Source: Anthopleura xanthogrammica (Eukaryota; Cnidaria; Anthozoa; Actiniaria; Actiniidae). From it: DNA of 64,000 bases. Positions 1 through 12,282 of the stretch are shown here, in pieces. Under the pieces are notes generated by a model. That model was not told the DNA's origin, did no database searches, and worked only from the letters and a program-made list of their open reading frames with translations. Location of the stretch: contig OZ025210.1 of assembly GCA_964019055.1 (NCBI GenBank), positions 3,477,047-3,541,046 on the forward strand, written 5' to 3'. Numbering within the stretch: position 1 is the first letter of the stretch; each line of letters opens with the position of its first letter. A program made the position numbers and the translations under genes.

Positions 1-1776
1 ATTAATAGTATAGAAGAGTCAGTAAGCACTGAATGGGGTTATACTAATGAATAGACGATATTTCAAACATGACGTGCGTAGTAATTTTTTTAATTTGTTT
101 CAATACAGCGATTAATAGAAAACGTTAATTACAGAATATTAATCTTAAAACGGGCGTAGAGAGCTCTAGATTGTTGGATTATAACATTAAAACTTGAATC
201 ACGTTGGTGCGTCATGCTTTTGACTACTACTTGGTTTTGGTCTAAGACCCTAAGGACATGAGGGGCGTGGCAAAGCAGGTGGATGGTATCAAAAGATTAG
301 ATTCTTTTAAATTTACTGGGATTAAATGTTGGTCATATCTCTAAAAGATATTATGAAAATCCTTAAAAGAAAGAAAAGAAAACGAGAGAATGAAAGACAA
401 GTATTTAAGATTTACGCCGACCGCGGAAACATTTGACTGACCAGGTCAAATCCTTTTTTATCGATATGTAAATATTTAATAACAAAAACGCTGGCCTTTT
501 AAAGCATCAAATACTAACATAACGAGGATATGACTACACCACAGTCACGTCAGTATGTGAACCAAGAATTATTGTGAAATATCTGAGTGTCCTTGAATGA
601 CTATACAATCCTCTAGATGACAGCGCTGACGTGAGGAATAAAATATGGAGGCCAATATGACGTCATTGTTCAATATTTCAAAGAGCAAAGAAATCTAAGT
701 ACATATGTGCCTTTCAAAGAGATCTCTGGAACTGTCTTAAATTTACATCGAGAAAGGTACGACTGAATAAATAAGGCTCTTTGATCTAATAGGAAACGTA
801 AACGCGCTCATTGGTTACGAGTTGGGCGGCGTTTTGCGTACGTGCTGCGGTCTTAAAATGATCAACTTTAACAGCAGCTTTAACCTAAGGGCATCCTGAG
901 CTGAAACGTAAATGCATTTAGATATACTGTTATTAAAAATAAATTAAGACAAACTGAAAGTTAAGACTCACGTAAAACGAAATGTATTACGCTAATGATC
1001 ACAGATAGAGTTAACATGAAAACGAGGTCAAGAGGGTAAGGCAGACCTACGATAGTTCTAATTCATAAGTAAATAGGTAAAACGTAATATTACTAGAAAT
1101 GCGTGCAGCCGCAGTCTTGGTTTAGTTAAATTCAAATTGTGTTGACTTATTTAGTGAAGGGCTAGATAAGCTGATAAAGCCATCAATTAATGATGCTAAA
1201 GGAGAAAGCAATATAATAGGGTCTTAGCACGCAACCTGACCCGTAGACGCACTTCTAGATGTGAATGCACACTTACATGAAGTATACGATTCCTAAGCCT
1301 AGAGAATTGAGGACGAGGAGAGGGCAAAAACTGATGGTTATCTCACTAGATTGCTTATACAACCCCTTGCTGCACTTTGGAATGCAGCTCAATTTGGGCT
1401 GACAAAACAATGGGTTTCCATTTCTCAGGAGATTGGAATTCTTTTGTTTTGTCCTCCAAATTAAGCTGCTTTGACGTCACGTGCAAGGAGTCTATACCAC
1501 TACAAACTGATAACCTTTACCTGTTTCCTTTTAGCCCTTCACTTAGACTCGATGTTCCCCCATTTCAAATCATTTCGGAATACATCCTATGTTTTAGTCA
1601 TTTCCATGTCAAAGTTTTTCTTTTGCCTCGACAAGAACAGATATAATACTCAAAGGAATAGAAATCGTCAGAAATGGGACAATATTGAGTCAATAATAAG
1701 TCGAATTTGTTTGTTTATCAAAATACAATAACTTACCATAAGACATCACTCAAATGGGCGGGCCACCACAAAATCA
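1..1776. other. non-coding stretch left of the first gene
   Basis: I find no exon with a recognisable protein and no repeat or RNA gene here. The only open frames are short, lack recognisable domains, and are not flanked by convincing splice signals. Its right end is presumably the 3' UTR of the minus-strand gene whose stop codon lies at 1777-1779; I saw no clear polyadenylation hexamer for that gene close to its stop. Confidence 0.5.
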
Positions 1777-4700
1777 TCAACTTAAAGAGTTTTCACTGAC
1801 ATTGCTGTTTATCTTTGACAGCAACTGGTTTTGTTTGGCCAAGAGTGCTTTAATCCTTTCCTCTCTGTCTAACGAAGTCTTTATGGTGTAATTTTCCTGA
1901 GGGATGGTAGGGTATGGTACGCCTACCCAGCATTGATTAGAGACATTTCTTTTGTCGTCCTCACCACTAAACCAATAAGGCTCCCATGCTGCCTCCTCCA
2001 TTTGCTCCCGTAACGTATCCTTAGTAAAAAGACGAGTGGGTGGTAAGGTTTTAACTAAGCCGTTATCAAAGGTGGTAGTCACGCTTTCTGATACAAGCTG
2101 TTCGGGTAACGCAATCAACGGTGACATATCGAGCTTGTCCGTGTCACGCTGCGCAGATATTTTTATACTATCGTCGTCAATATTTTCCATGTTCAGGTTT
2201 TCTTCATTTGGACTCAAATCGCTTTTCCCTGTCAATGTCCTACCATCGCAAAGTGGTTCATCAGTTGTCTCTGTCTTTTGTCCTAAGAATCGAAACAAAA
2301 TAAAAAATGAGGCCACGTCCACACTTATGCCGGCGTTTTGGAAACGCTACTTCTTTTTCTCCGTCTCAACGAAAGCTTCGTGTCTGCCACATTAATGTTT
2401 TTACCCGTCCACACTTACAATCCAAAATCATGCAATATCATCATCTGCGCATGGGAAAAACAGACGTGCTCAGTGCCGTTGTGAATGACCTCAGCGCGGT
2501 CAAAAGCAGTCTCCACTCCGAAGAGCCTTTTAAAATGTTTGCGTTTTTATGAAAATGCTCAGCGTTTTCGATGGCGTTAGTGTTGACGCAACGCCAAAAC
2601 GCATTTATTGAAAAGTATGCGTTTTCAAACGGAAACGCATTAGTGTGGACGGGGCGTGAGAAATACGACTACCTTACTCCAAGATTCATTTTGCTCTTAC
2701 GTCAAGTTTGAAAAGCCGGAAAATATATTCCTTAAGTTTTACCTTTAGTGTCACTTGCAGAACTGAGGCTGGAACTGGATTGATCATCCACATCACTTGA
2801 TGTTAGATTGAAACCGCAAGGGTGTTCAGTCAAAGAGGTGTCTGGTGAAATGGAATCATCATCACTATAAGAAGGCCAACGCCCCTTAGCTAATCTTCTA
2901 GGCACTGCCTTTCGTGGACGTTTAGAAATTGAGCTCGAGTCTGGGTTGTTAGCATGTAAACCATTTTCTTTATCACTATCCAAGGTTCTCTTTACAGAAC
3001 TTGTAATGGTTTTAAGTTTATCAAGACACTGATTGAGAGATTTTCCTTTTTCTGGAGTAGAAGTTTGGATAACATCATCTATTTTTTCAGTCCAGTTTGA
3101 ACCTTCTTGTTTTTCTTTCAAATTTTGCTCTGCGCTCAAATCATTACTCTCATTGACTTTCCTTGGTATATTTTCGAGTCCTTGAATAGGATTACTACTC
3201 ATCGAGTGGATAACATTGCTATCATCTTCATCTGCGTGAACAAAAGTCGGCTCAGAAGCCGTTGGAGAACATTCCATCGTTGCATTGACTTCAGTGCCAT
3301 TTTGTTCATTCTTCACTTCTTCATTCTCTTTCATCCCATTTTTCGATTTTATTGTCCCATTCTGTTTCGAATCGAGGTTCTTTTGTTCAGTAGTAAATTC
3401 AGTCTTAAGGGTTTTGCGATCTTTTTTTAACGTTTTCATCAAGACAGCCTCTTCCGGGAGTTCTTCTGACGACTCCTTCTTCTTTACTTGCCCGTCCTTA
3501 GTAACCTCTAGTTTCGGATTAATTTCTCCATATTTAGACAATTCATTTAGAGACTCCGTTACTCCAAAACCTAATTTTCTATATTTTCTATATTTTTCTA
3601 GGTTTTTTGCTTCTGGCGATTCTTTATAGGATTTCGTGTTGTCCTTCAAACGCTTTATTCTCCTCAGTACCCTCTCCTTCAATGACAGCTTTATATTTTT
3701 ACTATTCTTCTGGGATGAGGATTGCTCAGCTGCTATGGATCTAGAGCTGGGATTAGCTGGAGGTTTTAAAGATCGTGTGGATTCTGTGGAAAATGCAGTT
3801 TTCTCAAACTTGGTGATGTTCTTTTGAACAGTTGTATTCTTTGAACTCGATATTTCCTGTTTCTTGTTTTCTTCTACTCCTGCAGTTTTATCTGATTGTC
3901 CTGGAAACTTGACTGATGGAATACCTTTTGCATCTGAAGTAGTTGTCAAAATCTCAGCTGGCGAATCCTCTTGCTTCAAGTTTAAACTTCCTGCAGAATC
4001 ACCCAGATGATTTGAATGATCCCACTTTAAGGACTTCAATGTTTCTTTCTCATTTTCCACTATTTCGTTTAATTTCGTTGCTTTCTCTTTCTCAGTTTCA
4101 TTTGATTGTCCTGGTGTCATTGCTGCAGTTTTTTTCTGTTTTTCATTTTCATTCAAATGTCTTGAAATCATCAGCTTTGATATCGATGATGTGTTTCTTG
4201 AAGCTGTACATGTTGACAACTCTTGGCTTGAAGGAACTGTTGTCTTATTTTCATAAACGCCATCATAAGAATATCCATGGTTTATATCACAAAAGTTAAA
4301 TAGCTTCTTTGTTGGGAAAGCATCAAAACTTCGGCTGGGCAGTGGTTGAACCTGGGATATTTCCTCAGGTGTTTTTGGAGTAGTTGTGATTTGACTGAAA
4401 GGTAGTTCTGGTTTAGAACGTATTATCCACCTTCTACTTCCATGTTTGGAAATTGTTTTGTCTGCCAGTGGAACTTCTGCAAATCTCTTTTTCTGCAAAA
4501 TGTATGTACAAAGGTGTGTCAGAAATAAAGTAAATCCTTAAGATAGCTGGTGTATGTCAAGTGAGCACTCACTCCCTTGATGTTTATAATATATGAATCC
4601 ATTTATTCTAATAAAGGCAGGGAAAAAAATCAATCAATAAAATCAATCAATCAATAAATAGATAAATAAAAGAAGCCTTTTCTATGGAGTCCTGGGCATT

Positions 4701-6316
4701 ACATGGAGTAATTTTCTCTGCAACTTGTAACACAACAGTGTTGCGACACAAGTTGCAAGAGAGTTTACACAGTGCAACGGAGATGCAATCATTGTCAAAA
4801 GTAGAAGTGGATTCTACTTTTGGCAATGATTGCTGCAACTTATCTTGCAACATTTTTCAAATTGCATTGTAGGTAACATACTGCAATGCTCCATGCAACT
4901 TGTGTCACAACACCCTTGCAAGACAAGTTGCAGAGAAAATTGCTCTGTGTAATTGAGCCTTAAGTGATAATCCTAGGTAAACTATCAAATTATGATGATT
5001 ATGATACTACTGATCAAGATACCTTAAGACAAGAAGAGAAAAATCATACAAAAAATAGCCTGTTATAATGCTATTGAATACTCACCTTGACTTCAGTATC
5101 AATCAAACTGTCGTCTTGAACATTTATTTTGTCTGGACTCACTTCAATAAGAGTATGAACAGCAACAATTTTTGGCAAGGCCTCGTGGTCATATGCAATA
5201 CCACCAGGAAATTCCAGGGCAGTCATTTCATTGTCTGGTAATTCTGGGTGGATATTGAAAAGTAAGGTAAAGAATGATATTAATCCAATAATTGGTTTGT
5301 GTGCATCGTGTCCTAGGAGACCAAATGCTCCAGATCTCTAAGAATGCAACCAAGGTATGTAATATTCATGTTCACTATAAGACCGCTTACAACAATGATT
5401 ATCTGCCATTCACTTGTCAAATGACTCAAACTATTTAAAAAATAGAAAAAAAGACCAAGTTTGCCTTGTGTATTCATCTCTCATAGTATCATGCAATAAA
5501 TAATTATGCAAATTGCATAACACTATTGTTGCACACATCCATTTGAACTCTGGAATGAGTCATTGCATCAAGTTGTGTACCCTATTCTCACACCCACCAA
5601 GGAGCTCAAAAATCTCTTGGAATTACAGATTGAAAATGGATAAAAATCCTGGAGGTCTTTTTAGCACTGCCCAATGATATTAGGTGGGCATGAAATTGAA
5701 AGACATGAAAGAACAAGCAACAGTATTGTCATCTGTGCAAGTCTGTGTGCATTGGACCACAAGCCTCCAGGTAATTTTGCAGTTGAATGCAGATTAAATC
5801 TGTGCACAAGGTAACATTGGGTCAAAAAGCGGCCCAGGGTGGATTCATAACTTAATTTGATTAGATCAGCAAATCATAACATAGATAATTCAAGTATACT
5901 GCAGGTACATAAGAAGACCACCACCCTGTCTACACTATCGTCTGACAGTTTACAGTTGAAATGTCACGGTTATAAATGATCTCTACTGTGGGACATTTTA
6001 ATAAGCATATTTCATGTCAGTGGTGGATCCAGAATAATTTCAGGGGGTCGCTGCTGCCATAGCATCTTTTTTATGTTTTACCTTATTCTCCATTCATATT
6101 ATTTTTCAACTCAAAAGGGGAGGGGGAGTGACTAGCTGCCCAATCCACCCTCCTGGATCCAACCTTGGATGAATAATCCAGATGTTATGGGCCTATAAGA
6201 GAACATAAAGTATAATAATAGATAATAATATTATAACAAACCTTTGCATTGGCTAACTGATTTGGAGATGTCAGATAAAGCAAAGGATGCCATCTTGCCA
6301 ATGTTAATAGAATCAT
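1777..6316 (-). CDS. unrecognised basic, Ser-rich, largely disordered protein (four exons)
   Basis: Coding exons, in transcript order, are 6316-6242, 5243-5086, 4492-2743 and 2282-1777. All junctions are GT/AG and keep phase (joins at 1, 0 and 1 nt). Starting from ATG 6293 (MASFALSD...) the protein is 821 residues; the frame is also open up to the acceptor at 6316, so an upstream coding exon is possible. The large third exon gives a hydrophilic Lys/Glu/Ser-rich chain. Near its end is a basic block KRPRKAVPRRLAKGRW, which resembles a nuclear localisation signal plus an RxL cyclin-docking motif, followed by a Ser/Asp cluster (SSSLSSASD). The last exon holds the most ordered-looking part: EEAAWEPYWFSGED, QCWVGVPYPTIPQ and a final helix ending near QNQLLSKINS. 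A nuclear, perhaps cell-cycle or chromosome-linked role is inference only; I do not recognise the family. The gene structure is well supported, the function unknown. Confidence 0.75.
2310..2661. mobile_element. foldback MITE-like element in an intron
   Basis: The ends are inverted: the left end contains CGTCCACACTTATGC and the right end contains TTAGTGTGGACGGGGCG. Internal blocks such as GGCGTTTTGGAAACGC and GTTTTCAAACGGAAACGC also pair imperfectly. It has no coding capacity and fills most of the intron between the last two exons of the unrecognised minus-strand gene. Non-autonomous DNA transposon is the likely class; the family is not named. Confidence 0.6.
4690..4965. mobile_element. foldback MITE-like element in an intron
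   Basis: The left arm (AATTTTCTCTGCAACTTGT near 4710) is matched in reverse complement by ACAAGTTGCAGAGAAAATT near 4930. A second pair of blocks, GCAATCATTGTCAAAAGTAG and CTACTTTTGGCAATGATTGC, folds in the centre. Repeated CAACTTG words line the stem. It has no ORF of note. It lies in the intron between exons 5086-5243 and 2743-4492 of the unrecognised gene. Confidence 0.65.
6019..6175. repeat. short inverted-end repeat in an intron or flank
   Basis: The segment begins GTGGATCCAGAA and ends near TCCTGGATCCAACC, so GGATCC-containing ends are inverted. Its interior has a purine-rich AAAAGGGGAGGGGGAG stretch. A region at 10690-10855 has a similar layout (GGAGGGTTGGGGG followed by GACCCCTCC and GTATCCACCC), suggesting related interspersed elements. 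Termini are approximate. Confidence 0.35.
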
Positions 6317-7110
6317 CTGCAATATTAATGATATTAATGAAATGAAAATAATAAATATGTAATGGATTTAAGTCCTATTGCTTGTCAAGAATATCCAGAT
6401 TTACAAACCACAAAAATCCCAAATTTCAATAGCTTTCTAAAGTGACTGATTTCTCTCCTAGTCTTAAAAAGCCTTTTATAAGCTTACTAACTTCTCTTGA
6501 CCTCTAAACAGACAAACAAGCTTAAACATTTCTATTTTTATCCTACAAAAAAATATAAATAGGAAAAATCAAAATTCCAAATGGTTATGTTTAAACTGCT
6601 TTGTTTTTAGTGCTTTCTTCAAAAAACAAACAAAAGTTTTAAAGTAGTGAAAAGTGCAGGGAAGCTAATCCAGATGTGAGTTAAAATTAATGTTAACTTG
6701 AAATTGGATAAGCTTTGCAATCACTCACTAGGCTGAAGAAATATTATTTAGGAAACTAAATGTACTTTTACCTGTTTTGAAGCCAATTAAATGAAATTTT
6801 GCTTGCAATGTTAAGTTTTATTCCCCTTGAGACAGTCCAGCTGGGAAAACTCGTTCACGCGAAGAATCAAAGTCAGGTAAACTCGTCACTAAATTGGCAA
6901 ATTTTTTAGCCAACGGCAGGTAGCTTGGATAAAACGTTTTGTTATCTACCTAAAGGGTTATCAAAGGAGGGCTTTTAGGAAGGAAAAAGCCGTAAAAACT
7001 CCACGGGATTCGCTTTGTTCCTGAGGTCATTGACAGGAAAAATACACCGCCATTTTTGTTTGCTACTGCCGCGCCGTGTCACTCAAAGAAAGAAATGGCG
7101 CGAATCTTAC

Positions 7111-7135
7111 CGGATGTGACGACATACACTTGATT
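7111..7135 (-). other. possible 5' UTR exon end (splice donor) of the unrecognised minus-strand gene
   Basis: On the minus strand the sequence CACATCCG|gtaagatt has a strong donor at 7110-7109, in a locally GC-richer patch (GCGCCGTGTC near 7070). Joining it to the acceptor before 6316 does not give a longer in-frame start, so it would act as a non-coding leader with translation beginning at ATG 6293. No transcript evidence is available here; the upstream boundary is unknown. Confidence 0.3.
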
Positions 7136-7182
7136 TAAAAATAAAACCAGAAATAGAGGAATGCGGAAACAGCTAATTTTTC

Positions 7183-7351
7183 AATAGACCTTTTTAGCTT
7201 CGTTGTTTGTTGTGCCCATTTCAGACCATGTGATGCCACTCTTGGGAGCTGATTCTTTCATGTGTAAATATTTCAACAAAAGAACATTTCTCAAGGGAAT
7301 GTCATGTGGTCTGAAATGGGCAATTTGCATACGAAGCTAAAAAGGTCTATT
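7183..7351. mobile_element. MITE with perfect 20-bp terminal inverted repeats
   Basis: The left end AATAGACCTTTTTAGCTTCG is the exact reverse complement of the right end CGAAGCTAAAAAGGTCTATT. The stem continues imperfectly (GCCCATTTCAGACCATGTGA against TCATGTGGTCTGAAATGGGC), leaving a short loop. There is no coding potential. Clear non-autonomous DNA transposon or foldback element of about 170 bp. Confidence 0.8.
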
Positions 7352-7646
7352 AGCAAAAGTTGATCAAATTAACCACTTTTCATGCACCAGTTCACTGCTC
7401 AAAAACAAAGCACTCATATAGATGCGAGGTACAAATTTGAATGTTGAGACTACTTGGTAATATTAATCAACTGCTTTGTGTTTGCCTTGTGGAAAGTGGT
7501 TAATTAAAAACATGAGAAATGAAATAATCAATAAAAGCTTTGTATAGTGGGATACATGATTCTAAAAGAAAAAACTAGTCATGCAGTTAACTATAGCAGA
7601 TGAAAGTACAAATGAATAAATTACCAATGTTTTTATTGCTACACGC

Positions 7647-7791
7647 TGATCGAGACAACAGCCGCGAACCGACAGGGAAATTGGGCATTCCACTGCTGTC
7701 AATCGATTAAATTGTTCAGTATCTTTACATACTCTGATTGATGGCAGTGTATTGCCAAATTTCCCTGTCGTGACTGTTGTCTTGATGTAGC
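7647..7791. mobile_element. foldback MITE-like element
   Basis: The left arm contains CGAGACAACAGCCGCGAACC and GACAGGGAAATTGGGCA; the right arm contains TGCCAAATTTCCCTGTCGTG, followed by ACTGTTGTCTTGATG. The inner blocks CACTGCTGTCAATCGATT and CTGATTGATGGCAGTG also pair. The roughly 145-bp unit lies downstream of the ESD 3' end and has no reading frame of interest. Confidence 0.65.
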
Positions 7792-7997
7792 AAATGAAAA
7801 TAGTGGTAAATCCAAAAATTGTGGATGTAGGTTTTGACTGATTCTATCAACATGTACATAAGTGGTTAATATATTTTTTTTCGTTTTGTCAATTTGTTAC
7901 AAGTGAAGGAGTCTCTTCAAAAGCCAGCCTCCCTTTTCACAAAATAAAATTATACGATAATCGTAGACACCAACAACAAGATGAATTTTTTTACTAT

Positions 7998-8011
7998 TTT
8001 ATTCTTTTATT
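7998..8011 (-). terminator. candidate polyadenylation signals for ESD
   Basis: Two AATAAA hexamers occur on the minus strand (TTTATT at 7998-8003 and 8006-8011), about 235-245 bp beyond the ESD stop codon at 8244. This is a plausible 3' UTR length. Position and hexamer are the only evidence. Confidence 0.35.
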
Positions 8012-8243
8012 TCATAAGTACTATTGGATTCATTCCATGTTCACAAGATGAAGACATTACAAATTTCATCTTCAAGTCTTTTTTGGCAGCTAAATTATTA
8101 AATTAGTTCCTCCTAATTTTCAAAAATAGATCTATCTCTTTCTACTTCAGTTGGCTCAGACTCTATATTTTCACACTTGACATAAAGACAGTACAACTAA
8201 TTACTGTTTTTAAGCCAAAAGGATGCATGCAAAACTGCATGTC

Positions 8244-11200
8244 TTAGGCCTTGAGGTACTTGGCATGGTGCTTTATGTGGTCTTCCATGAAGGTTGAAAT
8301 GAAGTAATAACTATGATCATAGTCCTGCAAAGAAAGATAATGATAAAACTCAAATAAATTTATCAGCTGTAACCTTATATACAGCTGATAATACAGCTGT
8401 AGTCACTATATTTATACCAAAATACTAATTTTATAAATTATTCATAAATTCTTGTACCCTTTACATATTTCCTGTACATTGCAAAATAAAACCACCATAA
8501 GAGAATCAATATCATAAACCGTGGTAGATACAGAATGTTTAACAGTGGGGTTTGCATGGTTATCTGGCTTGAACCTGCAGACAGCATGGAATTCAATAGA
8601 AGTTCAAGTAGGTGGATGGCTTACTTAATTCGATGACTGTATCAAAACTTTCATTAAACAGGTAGGATTGGGACAAGGAATGGCAAATGTAGGTGGCTCA
8701 GATGTGGAAATATATAGATGCCAGCGTTTGCCAGTTACCAGCTTCTGATCAAATCTCCAAGACAATTTCATTCTTTATGTCGAGATTTTATGATACTTTC
8801 ATGGCAGGTGGTATATGCATGCTCCTAAATCACTTTTCCCAGCATCTATCTATGTACCTGAGTTTGTTCTTATTTTATTATAGACTAACCTCTTGCATCC
8901 TGAGAGTGATCTTGACATTGGTTCCTTTGCTGGCCTCAACGATATTCTCAGGAAGAAGTTGATGAGGGTAAAATTGATCTGAAGTACCCTGAAACACAAG
9001 CAAGACTCAATAGCTCTAATCCTGAAACATATTTACACCCTTCACAGAGTAGCTTTGGGAATTCCAGGTCTAGATAGATCGAGGTGAGAAGAGAGTTGTG
9101 TAAAATCCAAAAATTTTAATATCCATAATTCTCCACCAAATGCGATAGAAATTTCAGAGGATAGAAACAGTTATGTTGAGGCAATAATACAATAGGTTTA
9201 CCTGGTCAATGAGGATGTCTAAAGCTGGGCCACTGTACTTCTTAACAAGCTCACAAGAGTCATATTCCTAAAGATATGAATATCAAAATCATAAAAGTTA
9301 TTGGGTGTAAGAACTTTTAGCAATTTTTAGTCTATTAACCTTTAACCAAGGCGTTAGGCCTTACAGCAGCTTTCCGGAACAAAGTTATCTGTTAAAAAGA
9401 TAAGCTTGGAAAGCTTGATAATGTATATAGAGATATCAATCATACCTTCCAGCCATCCTTGTTTGGTCCAAGATAGCCAGTTAATGCCTTGTCACCCCAA
9501 GGACAAGCCACTGGATTGCAGATTGGAGCAAAAGCAGAGACAGACTGATAAAAAAAAAAGATTGCTAAAATCTTCAAAATGAATTCTTCCTCATTTTCTT
9601 AACTGTCTGAAAAACTGATGTTATCGCTAATTACCACTGAGAGTAAACAAGAGGCACAGCTCAATGGGGCCAAACTGAAATCATGGGAAGGTGACTAGTT
9701 ATCCATGCTCACCTTCCAATCACCTAGAAATGCCTTAAAAATGCAGAATGTAAAATTTGAACACTTTTTGGAAGAACATGCCTCTGGACCCAACATACAT
9801 TTGCCACATGCAAGATTTTTTTTCTGAAGCACTAGGGCCATGATTGCCTAAGCCATTGGAATTAAATGTCTGGCTGCAGTAAGCAGCCATTAGTGGTGAG
9901 GGATTTATAGACTGACACCAAGAACAGCTGCAAAGGAGACTACCAAGTCCCCAGTTCAGGTCTGAATTTCTCACCTTGTAGAGTCCTGGATTCTTCAATG
10001 TACAGATCAATGCACCATGCCCTCCCATGCTGAAAAATACATAAAATAGTGGAAATGCATTGACTGAAATTTTGGAGCAGACCTGGTATGACTGTGAAAA
10101 TCTACAATGACACTATGATTGCAATAGTCCCCTTCATAGTTCCCTGCACCATCTTGAAAGGTAGCAGGGCCTTTGCATTGAAGCGAGATGAACGGTGAGC
10201 TTGCAATGATAGAGACATGTGAATAATTATCCAAGGTGTAAAAAAAGGGTCTCTATCATTGCAAGCTCACCATTCGTCTTGCTTCGATGCAAAGGCCTGG
10301 CCACCTTTCAAGATAACACAGGGAACTGTGAAGGAGACTATTGACTGATCATTGCTTGCCAGGGTGCCTCACATTCACAGTTATGGCACACAACATTCAT
10401 ATCTTGGGTTTTTAACAGTCATAAGAAATCAGAACTAAATATTTTTCAGTCTTTAAAATTTGGTACTTTAAGTGATGGATATAAAGTATATACCTGTGTC
10501 CTGTAATAGACTGCTTGTCTGCAATTACAGGAAAGTTGCTTTGAATCACTGCTGGAAGCTAGGTGAAAGAAGAGTTTTGTGAATCACAGCTATAAAATTA
10601 TGTAGCAACATGTCCAAAGAACAAATGACCTGCAGGCATAAAATGCTTTTACACAATTCTAGCACTATCAAAAAATGACTACTTTGCGAGAGCCAATCCA
10701 GAGGGAGGGTTGGGGGGTCAGGACCCCCTAGTTTTCATTTGCCAATCATCATTCCATTGAAATAGCTTTGACTCTTTTTTGATTTTTGTTCATCTTTTGC
10801 TTAGTATATATGTTTGGACCCCTCCTCTCAAAAATTCCTGTATCCACCCTTACTTTGTCTGCCCAAACCTGGACTGGAAGAGTGGCATTGTTAATAGGCA
10901 ACTACCAGGTCATTACCTCTTTGGTAACATAGGAGTACATCCTATAGTTATTTTTCCACTTTGGTTCAGTGGCATCCACATAAAAACCAGCTCCAGACCC
11001 AAAGTCCCAGCTGTCGTCCTCGCCTTCAATGTTGACACCCCCTGAAACACAAGTAAACATTTATGTAGATGAATTAGCATAAAGTATTGTCAGTACATAA
11101 ATCTTTATAACAACTGTAACTTATAGTAAAAAAATATACAAAATCTTACTTGGACTAGTGTCTGGTCCCACAATCATAATACCCTCTTGTGCAGCAAATC

Positions 11201-12282
11201 TCTGTACACCACCTTTTCCAATGAAGTTCTGTTCTGTGCAAGTCAACCCTATGAAAAAAGCATTCAAAAAATCAAAACCACAAAGCCTGATCTCTAGCCC
11301 TGGACTTCTATAAATAATAATGTATCTCAATAAGCCTGCTCTTGCCCTTTCAACAAGTGAAGTACATTTCGTAGGATGGTGTCAAGACAACTGGTAGTTT
11401 ACTACCAAAACAAGTGTAAGGCATTCTGGAGGTTGCAGTATATGATACTATAAAGCAAACAGGTCTTTGAACCAATCATATCTTGTAACTAGTATTTATT
11501 AAATTGACTCAATGCGTCTGAAGACAGCAATACTGCAGACATAGTAGTAGAGTATATAAATTCTTGCCATAAAAAGCTCACGATAATTTGAATTCTGTTC
11601 TGTTGCTGGTAATAATGGAACTTTTCTGAGCTAGATAACGAACATAGTGCATCATGTTCTAGTCTTGGTACTAACATTTTTGGTTCATCATGCCTCATAT
11701 GGTGTTCTTTGTACCCAAGCTAGACCAGAATGCATCATGTTTATTAAACTCAGAAAAACCTAAGATAGCAGATAACATTTTCACCTGACAAGTAGTATAG
11801 CACAGGAACTTTCTGTGACTCTGCTTGTGGAGGAAGGTACACAGAGAACTTCATTTCACACTTGAGCTCAGAGCTAATACCATGGATTAAATTGCAAAAA
11901 AATATTTATTTAATCAAAAAAGCAAAAAGTAATTTTTAAATTATGGATGCGTGCATAAAAGGTAGTTTTAATGTTTCTGCAAATTATCCAGACAATGCCA
12001 GACCCAGCATGTTAATTTATATTTTGACTGATGTCCATCAAATTTACAATGGTTTGACTTAGTAAGTTCTTGATTGACGGAAGCTAAAACCCAGACGTCT
12101 GGCAGATGTAAAAACACGTGACATTGAATTGGTCTCACTCTAATAATGACGAATGCACAAACGTTTCAATTCAAATACCAGTGCATTATTTGGTGAGAGT
12201 GGGTGAGACTTTACCTTTGGTGAGAGAAGACCTTCTGATAACCTCCGAAACTGACGTTGCTTGATACCTCATTAAGCGCCAT
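8244..12282 (-). CDS. ESD: S-formylglutathione hydrolase (esterase D), complete, ten exons
   Basis: This enzyme hydrolyses S-formylglutathione to formate and glutathione, the last step of glutathione-dependent formaldehyde detoxification, and is cytosolic in its family. Exons in transcript order: 12282-12215, 11873-11785, 11248-11150, 11041-10917, 10558-10494, 10029-9975, 9544-9446, 9267-9202, 8988-8890, 8324-8244. All introns are GT-AG and all phases match, giving 281 residues against 282 in human ESD. Landmarks include [17 protein letters not shown]-like [27 protein letters not shown], the nucleophile elbow [10 protein letters not shown] (Ser149, its codon split by an intron), [11 protein letters not shown], and YDHSYYF with His259. 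Asp226 in DQGTSDQF matches the acid residue. The start at 12282 (MALNEVSS) gives the expected N-terminus. The gene diverges from the IQGAP-like gene about 2.1 kb away. Identification is very secure. Confidence 0.97.
10080..10385. mobile_element. long palindromic MITE in an ESD intron
   Basis: Arms of about 130 bp face each other around a short centre near 10220-10235. GAACGGTGAGCTTGCAATGA pairs with TCATTGCAAGCTCACCATTC, and CAATAGTCCCCTTCATAGTT pairs with AACTGTGAAGGAGACTATTG. Outer parts also pair more loosely. It lies in the ESD intron between exons 10494-10558 and 9975-10029, with no effect on the splice sites. Confidence 0.75.
10690..10855. repeat. possible interspersed element in an ESD intron
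   Basis: It contains GGAGGGTTGGGGGGTCAGG and GACCCCTCCTCTCAAAAATT, then CTGTATCCACCC, giving partly inverted ends resembling the element at 6019-6175. The boundary is approximate and the copy looks degraded. Confidence 0.3.
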
